A DNA stretch of 64,000 nt from Paenibacillus terrigena DSM 21567 (GTDB lineage Bacteria > Bacillota > Bacilli > Paenibacillales > Paenibacillaceae): positions 18,188-82,187 of the forward strand of contig NZ_KB895426.1 of the NCBI RefSeq assembly GCF_000374845.1, read 5' to 3'. Shown in pieces: positions 17,171-25,894 of this stretch. The position numbers and the translations under genes are program-made. Below the pieces are notes generated by a model. The model was not told the DNA's origin, searched no databases, and was given only the letters and a program-made list of their open reading frames with translations. Numbering within the stretch: position 1 is the first letter of the stretch; every line of letters starts with the position of its first letter.

Positions 17171-17287
17171 AGCACGACGTATTTGCGAAAAGGTGTGGAT
17201 CGGACGCTGGTTAATGATCATGGTGATACCCCCTATGATGTGTGTGTTAAACAAGGGCACCTAGAGTTAGCATTACTCTTCAAATAA
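17171..17287 (+). pseudogene. Remnant of an ankyrin-repeat protein C-terminus
   Basis: After the acetyltransferase stop, the same frame reads YLRKGVDRTLVNDHGDTPYD then VCVKQGHLELALLFK and a stop at 17285-17287. The DHGDTPYDVCVKQGHLELA stretch is a typical ankyrin helix-loop-helix unit. There is no good start or ribosome binding site, and only about one repeat remains. An intact ankyrin-like gene begins 24 bp downstream, so this is probably the tail of a deleted neighbour or of an older duplicate. Confidence 0.6.
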
Positions 17288-17311
17288 ATAGAACAGTAAG
17301 GGAGATTATTT

Positions 17312-17698
17312 ATGGAAAGTAAATCGATTGCACCAGAACTTGTACAAAGTTATGTCGGTAGTGCGCACGGTGATTTTGAGCGTGTTAAAGAGCTGCTTGA
17401 GCAAGAGCCTGGCTTATTGAATGCTTGCTGGGATTGGGGGAATGGCGATTGGGAGACGGCTTTAGGAGCTGCCGCGCATATGGGAAGAAGAGATATCGCC
17501 GTTTTTCTCATTTCGAAGGGCGCCCGCATGGATATTTTTACGGCAGCTATGCTCGGAAAAATAGACATTGTTCGAAGTCTGATTAGTGATAATCCAGAGC
17601 TGAAGAATTGCCTAGGTCCGCATGGTATACCTCTTATTAATCATGCTGAAGCGGGTGGGGCTGAAGCTGCTCAAGTCGTAGAATTTCTAAAGCAATAG
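17312..17698 (+). CDS. Ankyrin-repeat-containing protein
   Basis: A 128-residue protein with about three ankyrin-like units: ELVQSYVGSAHGDFERVKEL, ETALGAAAHMGRRDIAVFLI and FTAAMLGKIDIVRSLISDNP. It has no signal peptide and no membrane segment. AGGGAG precedes the ATG. Such small ankyrin proteins mediate protein binding; the partner is unknown. It lies between an ankyrin remnant and pgsA. Confidence 0.85.
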   Translation: MESKSIAPELVQSYVGSAHGDFERVKELLEQEPGLLNACWDWGNGDWETALGAAAHMGRRDIAVFLISKGARMDIFTAAMLGKIDIVRSLISDNPELKNCLGPHGIPLINHAEAGGAEAAQVVEFLKQ

Positions 17699-17724
17699 TA
17701 AGCTCATGATCGGAGGGAACCCTC

Positions 17725-18306
17725 ATGAATTTAGCGAATAAAATCACGATTGCAAGAATCGGGCTCATTCCTTTATTTATGCTGGCGCTTCAACATTATC
17801 CGGTATGGATGGTAGAGCTAATGCCTTTTCTAAGTCAAGTGAACCTGTATGGATCAGGTTTAGCGGTGTCCATCTTCCTCCTGGCCTCAACGACCGACAA
17901 ACTCGATGGATATATTGCGCGTAAATATAATCAGGTGACGCCTCTCGGCAAACTGTTGGATCCCTTGGCTGATAAGCTGCTCATTTCGGCTGCGTTATTA
18001 ATGATGGTGGAACAGCGTATGATTCCGGCGTGGATGGCGGTTCTCATCATTGGCAGAGAAGCAGTGATCACGGGAATTCGGGTCCTTGCTGCTGCAAGAG
18101 GCGTAGCACTGGCGGCTGATAAGCACGGCAAGCTCAAAATGGTCCTGCAAGTCGTTGCAATCGCCGCCATTCTACTCAAGAACTATCCATTTGCATGGAT
18201 CACCTCTTTACCGGTTGACTTTATGTTGATGCTCTTGGCAGTTGTCCTAACCATCTATTCAGGGTATAAGTACATCGTGAATAATTATCGTACACTTCAC
18301 TTATGA
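17725..18306 (+). CDS. pgsA: CDP-diacylglycerol-glycerol-3-phosphate 3-phosphatidyltransferase
   Basis: A 193-residue integral membrane protein with the complete CDP-alcohol phosphotransferase signature in DGYIARKYNQVTPLGKLLDP and the following LADK (D-G-x2-A-R-x8-G-x3-D-x3-D). The start NLANKITIARIGLIPLFM is typical of PgsA. It makes phosphatidylglycerol phosphate from CDP-diacylglycerol and glycerol-3-phosphate in the membrane. This is not the usual recA/cinA-linked pgsA neighbourhood, so it may be a second copy. GGAGGGA precedes the ATG. Confidence 0.92.
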   Translation: MNLANKITIARIGLIPLFMLALQHYPVWMVELMPFLSQVNLYGSGLAVSIFLLASTTDKLDGYIARKYNQVTPLGKLLDPLADKLLISAALLMMVEQRMIPAWMAVLIIGREAVITGIRVLAAARGVALAADKHGKLKMVLQVVAIAAILLKNYPFAWITSLPVDFMLMLLAVVLTIYSGYKYIVNNYRTLHL

Positions 18307-18366
18307 ATACCTCACCCGCTCTAGAGAAATAATACCTAATATTTCCTGCGAGGAGTTAGGTGAACG

Positions 18367-19041
18367 ATGATAGTTAAACAAAAGGTTCTAATAGCATCCA
18401 TAGCTGGGCTATTGGTGTTGTCCGGTTCAATATACGCAGCGGTAACGAGTTCGCGAATTTTCATCAATGGCGCAGAATTTGCGAGCAGTGTGTTTAACCT
18501 GAAAATGGAGAACGGGACGGCGATGGTATCCTTGAAGTCGATCGTCGAAGAACTTCGTGGGAAGGTAGCTTACAAAGACAATGCCTTCTACGTCACGATG
18601 CCTGAAGCATCGGAGATGCAAATGCAGATCAATAGTCTCGAAAATGGACTGCAAGCTTACTCGCCAGAGGAAGCGGTTCAGACCTGGATTCGGGGCGTGC
18701 AGCGGAGAAGTGGTGGAATGCAATATGCGGTGTTGTCACCGAAGCTTCGTGAGCAGACGAAGAAGGAATTTATGGAGAGCTTCTGGGTGACAGGCGGTTC
18801 CAGCCCGCATATGGGCAAGGTGGATGCACTCCAGACGAAGACGATTTCGCCAGATCAAGTACAAATCTCTTTTCATTATCCGCTCGTTGCACAGGACAAG
18901 GTGATCGGCACAGGAAGTGCTGTCTTAACGGTTGACAAAATTAAGCGAGAGTCCTTCGATTATTGGGGAATCTCACGAATTGCCTTGAAGGATCCCGGAG
19001 ATACAGGTGTGATGATTGGCGCAACCAAGCTAACTTATTAA
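18367..19041 (+). CDS. Secreted protein with copper-amine-oxidase-N-like domain
   Basis: A 224-residue protein with an N-terminal signal peptide (KVLIASIAGLLVLSGSIYAA). It is followed by a short domain, SRIFINGAEFASSVFNLKME then MVSLKSIVEELRGKVAYKDN, like the copper amine oxidase N domain common in secreted Paenibacillus proteins. The C-terminal half (YSPEEAVQTWIRGVQRRSGG onward) resembles an NTF2-like or DUF4829-type fold. Enzyme activity is not implied. It ends 17 bp before an acetyltransferase gene. Confidence 0.75.
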   Translation: MIVKQKVLIASIAGLLVLSGSIYAAVTSSRIFINGAEFASSVFNLKMENGTAMVSLKSIVEELRGKVAYKDNAFYVTMPEASEMQMQINSLENGLQAYSPEEAVQTWIRGVQRRSGGMQYAVLSPKLREQTKKEFMESFWVTGGSSPHMGKVDALQTKTISPDQVQISFHYPLVAQDKVIGTGSAVLTVDKIKRESFDYWGISRIALKDPGDTGVMIGATKLTY

Positions 19042-19058
19042 TCAATTGAGGTGATGGG

Positions 19059-19556
19059 TTGGAACTGAAGTTAAGTCGAGCGAAGGTATCGGAAGCGGAA
19101 GTTATATTCAACCTTCAACGCGAAGCATTTCTGCCTTTACTGGAAAAGTACAAGGACTACGATACGAATCCTGCGAATGAATCCATAGAAAAGGTCGTCA
19201 CTCGTATTATGAATCCGAGACGTGCCTACTATATGATTCGTTATAACGAAGTATCTGTTGGTGCTATTGGTGTTCGATGGGATGAGACAGAATCACATTA
19301 TTGGATTAGCCCGATATTCGTCATTTCTGCCTATCAAGGACTAGGCATCGCACAACAAACCATCAATACAGTTGAGAGCATGTACCCAATGGCTGAGACA
19401 TGGGAATTAGCCACGATCTTAGAAGAGACTAGGAATTGTTATCTCTATGAGAAAATGGGGTACTGCACAACTGGTGCTACGAAGGGACTAAATGAATTTG
19501 CAACACTGGTTTTTTATTATAAGAAAATGCAGTCTTCAAAGGCTGCCAGCTGTTGA
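19059..19556 (+). CDS. GNAT family N-acetyltransferase
   Basis: A 165-residue protein started by TTG after GAGGTGATGGG. It has YWISPIFVISAYQGLGIAQQ (Q-G-L-G-I-A CoA loop) near residue 90 and ETRNCYLYEKMGYCTTGATK near the C-terminus, both standard GNAT features. A terminator follows directly. The substrate is unknown. Confidence 0.82.
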   Translation: MELKLSRAKVSEAEVIFNLQREAFLPLLEKYKDYDTNPANESIEKVVTRIMNPRRAYYMIRYNEVSVGAIGVRWDETESHYWISPIFVISAYQGLGIAQQTINTVESMYPMAETWELATILEETRNCYLYEKMGYCTTGATKGLNEFATLVFYYKKMQSSKAASC

Positions 19557-19584
19557 GAAACCCTGAGAATAGGGTTTCTTTTTT
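19556..19584 (+). terminator. Intrinsic terminator after the acetyltransferase gene
   Basis: GAAACCCT, a six-base loop and AGGGTTTC followed by TTTTTT; the hairpin begins at the stop codon. Confidence 0.9.
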
Positions 19585-19715
19585 GGTTTAGGAACTTTTT
19601 CCCTCAATTGCATCGCAATATAGGAATGATTCACCGAAGTTTAAAATGCATTCGAGTTCCATAGTACGGGACCTATAATACTAATCCAATCAGTGTTGAA
19701 ATATGGATAGACCAG

Positions 19716-20072
19716 GAAATAACTGCAAAAAAGCAGTTAACCGGCCCGTTCAAGCGCGTCCCGCCTGAAATAACTGCAAAAAAGCAGTTAATCGGCCCGT
19801 TCAAGCGCGTCCCGTCTGAAATAACTGCAAAAAAGCAGTTAACCGGCCAGTTCTAGCGCGTCCTGTCCGAAATAACTGCAAAAAAGCAGTTAACCGGCCC
19901 GTTCAAGCGCTTATCGCCTGAAATAACTGCAAAAAAGCAGTTAATCGGCCCGTTCAAGCGCGTCCCGCCTGAAATAACTGCAAAAAAGCAGTTAATCGGC
20001 CTGTTCAATCGCGTCCCGCCTGAAATAACTGCAAAAAAGCAGTTAATCGGCCCGTTCAAGCGCGTCCCGCCT
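19716..20072. repeat. Tandem array of seven 51-bp units with an inner AACTGC/GCAGTT palindrome
   Basis: Units begin at 19716, 19767, 19818, 19869, 19920, 19971 and 20022 with GAAATAACTGCAAAAAAGCA; a partial eighth starts at 20073 and ends after 10 bases. Each unit holds TAACTGC-A6-GCAGTTA followed by a GC-rich spacer (CGGCCCGTTCAAGCGCGTCC) with a few substitutions between units. The array ends 45 bp before the tagA start. Confidence 0.95.
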
Positions 20073-20116
20073 GAAATAACTGGTAAGACAAACAACCATG
20101 AAAGTAGGGTTTCTCC

Positions 20117-20857
20117 ATGAAAGATACAGCACAGATCATGGGAATTCAGTTCCCTAAACGAACACTAGACGAATCCGTTAATATTCTCCGCCAAGTTGTC
20201 GAAGAGCCACAACCTGAGTTGTTCCATGTGGTGACGGTAAATCCAGAGATCACAATGGCTTGTCAGAAAAATACCGAACTGCGTTCCATTGTCGAGGAAG
20301 CGGGCATGATCACCGCGGATGGGATCGGCATTGTCATGGTCTCCCGTATTAAAGGCAGCCATCTTCCAGAGCGTGTTACGGGATACGATATGCTGCTGAA
20401 GCTGCTTGAAGTAGGGAATGAGAAGAACTGGTCCTTTTATTTGCTCGGGGCAGATCCTGTAACCAATCCCAAAGCATGTGAGGTTATTCGAGCTACCTAC
20501 CCGAATCTTGAGATTTGTGGGAATCAACACGGATTCTTTAAGCCAGAAGAAGAGGGAAGAATCATTGAAGAGATAAGCGCGGCCAAGCCGGATTTTCTGA
20601 TCGTTGCGCTGGGAGCGCCTTACGCGGAACGGTGGATTCATCAACATAGAACCAAGTTGAATGCGAAAGTCGCAATTGGGGTTGGCGGAAGCCTTGATGT
20701 CATTGCTGGAAAAGTGAAGCAGACTCCTGAAGTATGGAAGCGTTGGAATGTGGAGTGGTTGTATCGACTCATTCAACAGCCTCATCGTTGGCGTAGACAG
20801 TTGATTTTGCCGCAGTTTGCGATTCGAGCCATTTTGTACCGCGAGGGACGACGTTAG
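20117..20857 (+). CDS. tagA: WecG/TagA/CpsF family glycosyltransferase
   Basis: A 246-residue protein with VVTVNPEITMACQKNTELRS, AGMITADGIGIVMVSRIKG (catalytic-Asp region), SFYLLGADPVTNPKACEVI and FLIVALGAPYAERWIHQHRT, the conserved blocks of N-acetylglucosaminyldiphosphoundecaprenol N-acetylmannosaminyltransferases. It would add ManNAc to undecaprenyl-PP-GlcNAc at the cytoplasmic membrane face, as in wall teichoic acid or other secondary wall polymer linkage-unit synthesis. The ribosome binding site is weak (GTAGGG). The 51-bp array lies just upstream and may lie in its leader. Confidence 0.9.
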   Translation: MKDTAQIMGIQFPKRTLDESVNILRQVVEEPQPELFHVVTVNPEITMACQKNTELRSIVEEAGMITADGIGIVMVSRIKGSHLPERVTGYDMLLKLLEVGNEKNWSFYLLGADPVTNPKACEVIRATYPNLEICGNQHGFFKPEEEGRIIEEISAAKPDFLIVALGAPYAERWIHQHRTKLNAKVAIGVGGSLDVIAGKVKQTPEVWKRWNVEWLYRLIQQPHRWRRQLILPQFAIRAILYREGRR

Positions 20858-20916
20858 TATAAGTCCGATGCGAGGGGTTCAAACATTAGATCTCGTAAAA
20901 AGTTGGGGGTGATTAC

Positions 20917-21561
20917 TTGGCATCACTTCACCGCATACAGTGGATTGATACATGCATTCGAAGGGGAAATTATCCGAATGTTGACGCGATCAGGGAACAA
21001 TTCGAAATTTCAAGAAGACAAGCGATGCGGGATCTCGAGTATATGCGAGATTCACTCGGAGCGCCAATTGCCTATTGTTCTCGTCGTAGAGGATATTATT
21101 ATGAGGATGAATCATTTGTAATTCCAGGCCCACAAATTACTGAGAGCGAACAAGAAATGCTATCTTCTTTAGCAGCCCATTACGAGGTTCTAGCTCAGCA
21201 TAATCGTCGCACAACGGGAACGTTCACGGAACTAGCAGCGCTATTATCACGTCTCTCGGGCAGACCGCTAAACCTATCGATGAAGATTCATCAGATTCAA
21301 CGAGATGGCATCATACCATTTCAAGCTGTGGCAAGACTAGAATCTCGGGATAAATCACTGAACAGCATTCCGACCTCGTTACAGCCATATTACCGAGGTC
21401 GGAATGAAGAACAGGTCATAATATTTGAATTCTATGATTCCTATGAATTTATCCCTGCGCTATTAGCCTCGGGATTGACATTCGTCATTACGCATCCCAA
21501 ATGGTTACGGCATAAACTCATGCAATATCTCGATCGGATGCACCAGTTACATCGCGGATGA
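20917..21561 (+). CDS. HTH transcriptional regulator, WYL/YafY-like
   Basis: A 214-residue protein with TTG as apparent start after GGGGGTGA. The N-terminus has a DeoR/HTH_11-like wing-helix (IDTCIRRGNYPNVDAIREQF, EISRRQAMRDLEYMRDSLGA, PIAYCSRRRGYYYEDE), as in WYL-domain regulators. The remaining part has a linker (ITESEQEMLSSLAAHYEVLA) and a short WYL-like segment lacking the full WYL triad. Its end overlaps the convergent MFS gene by 15 bp. The ligand and targets are unknown. Confidence 0.75.
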   Translation: MASLHRIQWIDTCIRRGNYPNVDAIREQFEISRRQAMRDLEYMRDSLGAPIAYCSRRRGYYYEDESFVIPGPQITESEQEMLSSLAAHYEVLAQHNRRTTGTFTELAALLSRLSGRPLNLSMKIHQIQRDGIIPFQAVARLESRDKSLNSIPTSLQPYYRGRNEEQVIIFEFYDSYEFIPALLASGLTFVITHPKWLRHKLMQYLDRMHQLHRG

Positions 21562-22869
21562 TTTCGGCGCCGCAGATTTCCGCCGCGTCCAGATCACAAC
21601 CGGGATCAGTAACAGGGAGAGAAACCCTCCTGCGTAAGATAATACGGCATAACTGCTTGACGCCACGACCATACCGGAGAGGGCTCCGCCCGCTGCTCCC
21701 GCTAATGCCGTAAGTACATCCAGCGTTCCTTGCGTTTTGGCACGTGTCGATGCTGTGGTCGCATCTACGATCAGCGCCGTACCGCTAATAAATCCTAAAT
21801 TCCACCCTAGCCCCAATAGTGCAAGGGCCGTAATCAAGAGAACGAGGGAATCCCCTGGCGCGATAGCAGCGAGTAACCCTGCAGCGAGCAGTATGACTCC
21901 AGATGTGTAAGCCATGAAAGTCCGTCCCAATTTATCTACGAGGATACCTGTAACAAGAGAAGGAAAATACATGGCACCGACGTGGATTCCAATAACGAGT
22001 CCCACTTCACTCAGTCCGTGTCCATGGTGCTTCATATGAATTGGCGTCATCGTCATGATGGCAACCATTACAAGTTGGGTTAAGACCATAACGGTTGTTC
22101 CCACAATGACCCCACGATTGTTGACGATAGAAGATTGATCTGTAGATGGATTCGCCTCAGCAGATTTCTTCGGTTGCTGTCCATCCCAGCTCTTTGCGAT
22201 CAACAGTGGATCTGGTCTGAGAAATGCCAGTAATACGAGTCCGGCAAGGATAAATGCTGCGGCCCCTAGCATAAATGGGCCTGCTAATGCAGGAACTCCC
22301 ACAGAGAGGGCGAACCGACCCATCGGCTCGACTAAATTCGGACCTGCTACGGCGCCAAAGGTTGTCGAGACCATGGCGATACTAATGGCTGTTGCTCGTT
22401 GGGTAGGCCCCGCTAGATCCGTCCCTGCATAACGAGCTTGGAGATTGGTTGCGGTTCCCGCTCCGTATACACACAGCGAGGCGAACAATAAGATGATATT
22501 ACTCATGATTGCAGCCATGACAACGCCAATCGCGCCTATTCCACCCACTAGAAATCCTAGGCCGAGCCCGAGCCGCCGCCCCGAACGCTGGGAGAATCGA
22601 CCGATGAGAAAAGCGGATAAGGCAGAACCTAATGTGAGCAGGGCAGCAGGAATTCCGGCATAGCTATCTGTCCCGAGCATCTCTTGGGCTAATAGCGCCC
22701 CAACCGTTACCCCCGCAGCGAGACCTGCACCGCCAAAAATCTGAGAAATAACGACAATGAGCAGTGTTCTTTTATACAGCCTCTGCTGCTCGACAGGGGA
22801 ATGTATGTAGCTACCCGCTTTTTTTCTATTATTCTGGATAGCGGATGAATGTTCGTGTTTAAGCTCCAT
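21547..22869 (-). CDS. Major facilitator superfamily transporter
   Basis: A 440-residue, 12-helix-type protein. Helices 2-3 are joined by FLIGRFSQRSGRRLGLGLGF, an MFS A-motif (G-R-x-S-x-R-x-G-R-R). The central loop near residue 225 is polar (IAKSWDGQQPKKSAEANPST), and GILVDKLGRTFMAYTSG repeats the A-motif in the second half. GGAGGTGA precedes the ATG. It converges with the WYL-like gene, overlapping 15 bp, and is divergent from the BtrH-N-like gene. Efflux is a likely role, but the substrate is unknown. Confidence 0.87.
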   Translation of the reverse strand: MELKHEHSSAIQNNRKKAGSYIHSPVEQQRLYKRTLLIVVISQIFGGAGLAAGVTVGALLAQEMLGTDSYAGIPAALLTLGSALSAFLIGRFSQRSGRRLGLGLGFLVGGIGAIGVVMAAIMSNIILLFASLCVYGAGTATNLQARYAGTDLAGPTQRATAISIAMVSTTFGAVAGPNLVEPMGRFALSVGVPALAGPFMLGAAAFILAGLVLLAFLRPDPLLIAKSWDGQQPKKSAEANPSTDQSSIVNNRGVIVGTTVMVLTQLVMVAIMTMTPIHMKHHGHGLSEVGLVIGIHVGAMYFPSLVTGILVDKLGRTFMAYTSGVILLAAGLLAAIAPGDSLVLLITALALLGLGWNLGFISGTALIVDATTASTRAKTQGTLDVLTALAGAAGGALSGMVVASSSYAVLSYAGGFLSLLLIPVVIWTRRKSAAPKSSAM

Positions 22870-23004
22870 TTAAAATCACCTCCATTTAACAATACCACAT
22901 GACAATATATGGCACACCCCTATGATATATTTGAGGTAGTTCAAAAATTCAAGAACACGAATTTACGAATCATAACGCTAACAGCGAAGATGGAGGTTTT
23001 TTTG

Positions 23005-24009
23005 ATGACTCAAGCATCTTTTCAAGCTGGAACAACGACAGCAAGATTAAGTCCATGTTGGACGACCTATCTCGGTGCAGTACATGGTGTATTATCTGCA
23101 GCGCAAATGACGGATCTCTCTTTTAGCGAGATGGCGGGGATGACAGGAATGGCTTTTCAATTGATCGTACATAAGCACTGCGATGTGGCATCGGTTACCG
23201 TCTACGATTGGGTAGGGCGCCATCGTAATGCGTTGGATCGGATTGGCGTGTTGTCGGAGGTCTATCATTATGAGCCGGGAGCACGAACCTATGAAGCAGC
23301 CCGTATACGCGCTGTTGAACATATTAAAGCTTCGATCGATCGCGGAATCGGTGTTATAGCTTGGGCTATCGATACGGGAGAGTTCGGGGTGATCTACGGG
23401 TACGATGATGAAGATGGCGTATTCCTCGTAGATGGTGTGGATAAATTCAACCGGACACTTGGCAGTGATCCGATGATGTATGCGAATATTGCGAAGAAGT
23501 TCTCACCCGCTCCGTTTCTTCATTATCAAATTCCAGTTGAGCGTGTGCCTTATGACTGCGAGCAAGTGTATCGAGACTCGTTACATTATTATGTGAACGA
23601 AATGGAGAAAGAGGAGCATATTGCACCGGATTTCCAATGTGGATTCAAGGCATATGATAACTGGATTCAATCGCTAAGAGAGGCATCCTATCAGGATTTC
23701 GGACTGCGATATTTGGTATCGGTCTATGCGGAATCGAAAATGTGTGCTGCGGAGTATGTTCGCAAGTTATCGGAGACGTGGACGGGAATATCCGGGTTAG
23801 CTGATATTGCAGCGAAATTCGAAGAAATATGGGAGATCTATCGGGTGATGTCGGAAGAGGTGCTCATGCAGGACTGGAATGGGAATCAACATCTTGGCAA
23901 GCCCGTATCGAAGACGCAGGTACAGCAAATGATACCGCTTCTGGAGCAGGCTAGGGCATTAGAGGTAGAAACGGTCGGTCTGGTTAGACAAGCATTATCG
24001 ATAAGCTGA
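23005..24009 (+). CDS. BtrH-N/C39-like domain protein of unknown function
   Basis: A 334-residue protein; ATG 23005 is chosen because GATGGAGG lies 8 bp upstream, and the longer in-frame N-terminus lacks a site. LSPCWTTYLGAVHGVLSAAQ near residue 13 and GIGVIAWAIDTGEFGVIYGY followed by GVFLVDGVDKFNR recall BtrH N-terminal/C39-like papain folds, in which a Cys near the N-terminus and a later Asp or His are used. The C-terminal half is helical. In butirosin synthesis BtrH is an acyltransferase, but no such pathway is visible here, so function remains open. Confidence 0.65.
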   Translation: MTQASFQAGTTTARLSPCWTTYLGAVHGVLSAAQMTDLSFSEMAGMTGMAFQLIVHKHCDVASVTVYDWVGRHRNALDRIGVLSEVYHYEPGARTYEAARIRAVEHIKASIDRGIGVIAWAIDTGEFGVIYGYDDEDGVFLVDGVDKFNRTLGSDPMMYANIAKKFSPAPFLHYQIPVERVPYDCEQVYRDSLHYYVNEMEKEEHIAPDFQCGFKAYDNWIQSLREASYQDFGLRYLVSVYAESKMCAAEYVRKLSETWTGISGLADIAAKFEEIWEIYRVMSEEVLMQDWNGNQHLGKPVSKTQVQQMIPLLEQARALEVETVGLVRQALSIS

Positions 24010-24070
24010 GGAGAAGATCACACCTCGATGGCGGATCTTCTCCACCAATCTTCAATCAGCCGGTAGTCTT

Positions 24071-24556
24071 CTAATACAAAATGAACATATTAATGTCATG
24101 ACCCAACACTTTCAAATAATTGAACAACTGGGCGCGGTGATGGAACACGTGGGTAACGACTTCAATAAGCCATTTGACTTGGACGGAACCTTCTTCCGCA
24201 TAGAAGGCCTTGGTAGATTTATTCAGAAAATCTTCTTTATTCAGGGAAACCATATAGTCCTTCAGTGATTCGTAGCTCTGTTGCATGCTATCACATAACT
24301 GCTGTGGATCCGTTACGTCCTGAATACTGCCTTCGATGTGCGCGAATTCGGAGCCATCCTGTTCCTGGATAATAGCGAGGTCGGTTGCAGGGATCATGAC
24401 GAGATGGTGTGTCAACTCGCGTAAGGAGCGCATGTTCTCCTGTGGACGATAATCCCACTGTTCGGGTGTAATGAGACTAACCAATCGTTGTGTGCTGATC
24501 ACGCCATGTTCTAATTCATGTAACAAGTGGTCACGAATGATGGATACGTTACTCAT
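24071..24556 (-). CDS. DinB family protein
   Basis: A 161-residue four-helix protein. WDYRPQENMRSLRELTHHLV near residue 40 and VVTHVFHHRAQLFNYLKVLG near residue 135 supply the histidines expected of the DinB/YfiT-like metal site. The ATG follows GAGGAGG. DinB-superfamily proteins include thiol transferases and DNA-damage-induced proteins; the specific reaction is unknown. It is divergent from a metallophosphoesterase gene. Confidence 0.82.
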   Translation of the reverse strand: MSNVSIIRDHLLHELEHGVISTQRLVSLITPEQWDYRPQENMRSLRELTHHLVMIPATDLAIIQEQDGSEFAHIEGSIQDVTDPQQLCDSMQQSYESLKDYMVSLNKEDFLNKSTKAFYAEEGSVQVKWLIEVVTHVFHHRAQLFNYLKVLGHDINMFILY

Positions 24557-24669
24557 TATAGAATTCCTCCTCAGTAAATGGGTTGCTGTTTCATAGATGC
24601 AATTTATTAGATTCATCGTAACGAATACGATAGGGTTTAGCAAATTTTACATAAATCCGCGGTTGAGAG

Positions 24670-25845
24670 GTGTCCACTATACTAGAGATCATTAAAGGAC
24701 CATACTTGCAATCTCCCAAAGTAGACGGCATGACGATCATGTGGGAGACTTCCATGCCTGCTTCGTCGTGCGTTGATGTATTGCTAGCTGAACGCATCCA
24801 TAGCGGGCATCAGGGCAATTACCGCAAGCCAGATCAAGTATTGAGCACGATTCAGCATGAAGATTTTACGACGATTCATCGCGTCACTGTGGAGGGGTTG
24901 GCACCGGAACAGCTGTATTTCTACCGCATTTCATCCAGAGATACAGATAGCGAAGTGATGTCAGACACCTTTCCATTGAAGACAGCCGTTCCACCCGGAG
25001 GAGCATTCTCCTTCGCGGTCACCAGCGAGACGGGAGGATATAGCGGATTCGATACGACCGGAGGATCGATTAACCGACGCATCTTCCAACAAATGCAGCG
25101 CTATCGTCCTGATCTGGCTTTGTTTATCGGGGATATCGTAAATGATGGGCGGGAATATGAAGATTGGGAAACGTATTTTTTTGGCCCGGGCCGAGACTTC
25201 CTTACGAATACTCCCTTTTATAGCTGCCTTGGCAATCATGAGTGCAACGGTGAGTGGTACGATAAGCTTCTCGATTTTCCAGCCCCTCGGAACTACTATT
25301 CGTTCGATTATGGCGATGTTCATTTTACCTGTCTGGACAGCACCGACTTTATTCCCGATGATACCTACCCGTACGCAAATGGAGGCATTGCACCGGGCAA
25401 TGCACAGTTTGATTTTCTGGTTCAAGATCTGGCTTCTTCGACGGCGAAGTGGAAGATTGTCTTCTTTCACTATCCACCGTATGTGTCTGGCGGTTATCAA
25501 GTTGAGGATCTGCGGCAGCTAAGTCCTCTTTTCGAGGCAAATGAGGTAGATCTCGTAATCACTTCCCATACGATTGTCTACGAACGGAGTCATCCCCTAT
25601 ACCAAGGACAGATCGATGAGGCGCGAGGCATTACCTATATCGTGGCGGGCGGTGCAGGAGCAATGCCATCTTGGCTGCTCCCGAAGCGGGAATGGCATAC
25701 GTCCCAATCGGTAGCGGTGCCGCATTTCGTGCAGGTAGTTGTCACACCATCGAGATTAGAGCTTCGAGCGATCGATGATGAGGGGCGGCTGTTCGATCAA
25801 TTTATTCTCAAAAAAGATCAAGCGAGTCAGAGAACATATTTCTAA
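24670..25845 (+). CDS. Purple-acid-phosphatase-like metallophosphoesterase
   Basis: A 391-residue protein with an N-terminal fibronectin-like domain (KGPYLQSPKVDGMTIMWETS, as in purple acid phosphatases) and a calcineurin-like domain with LALFIGDIVNDGREYEDWET, YSCLGNHECNG and KIVFFHYPPYVSGGY. The last metal motif is VDLVITSHTIVYERSHPLYQ, where the usual GH is SH. There is no signal peptide, so unlike most relatives it looks cytoplasmic. The GTG start has only a weak GAGAGG site overlapping it. It is a phosphomonoesterase or diesterase of unknown substrate. Confidence 0.85.
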   Translation: MSTILEIIKGPYLQSPKVDGMTIMWETSMPASSCVDVLLAERIHSGHQGNYRKPDQVLSTIQHEDFTTIHRVTVEGLAPEQLYFYRISSRDTDSEVMSDTFPLKTAVPPGGAFSFAVTSETGGYSGFDTTGGSINRRIFQQMQRYRPDLALFIGDIVNDGREYEDWETYFFGPGRDFLTNTPFYSCLGNHECNGEWYDKLLDFPAPRNYYSFDYGDVHFTCLDSTDFIPDDTYPYANGGIAPGNAQFDFLVQDLASSTAKWKIVFFHYPPYVSGGYQVEDLRQLSPLFEANEVDLVITSHTIVYERSHPLYQGQIDEARGITYIVAGGAGAMPSWLLPKREWHTSQSVAVPHFVQVVVTPSRLELRAIDDEGRLFDQFILKKDQASQRTYF

Positions 25846-25853
25846 CGCAGCCA

Positions 25854-25890
25854 AAAGAGCGCCCCATCGGAGCGCTCTTCGTCATTTTAC
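25854..25890. terminator. Bidirectional terminator between convergent genes
   Basis: AAGAGCGC and GAGCGCTCTT form a hairpin between the phosphoesterase gene and the convergent MFS gene, with T/A-rich flanks on both sides. Confidence 0.75.
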
Positions 25891-25894
25891 TAAA

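Noticed and set aside
19716..20072. 51-bp array as a CRISPR
   Set aside because: The whole 51-bp unit is repeated including the would-be spacer, and no cas genes are present.
19853..20095. Reverse-strand reading frame with a 17-residue repeat (VISGGTRLNGPINCFFA)
   Set aside because: It is the translation of the 51-bp hairpin array, whose period is a multiple of three; it has no ribosome binding site and the repeats are better explained as DNA palindromes.
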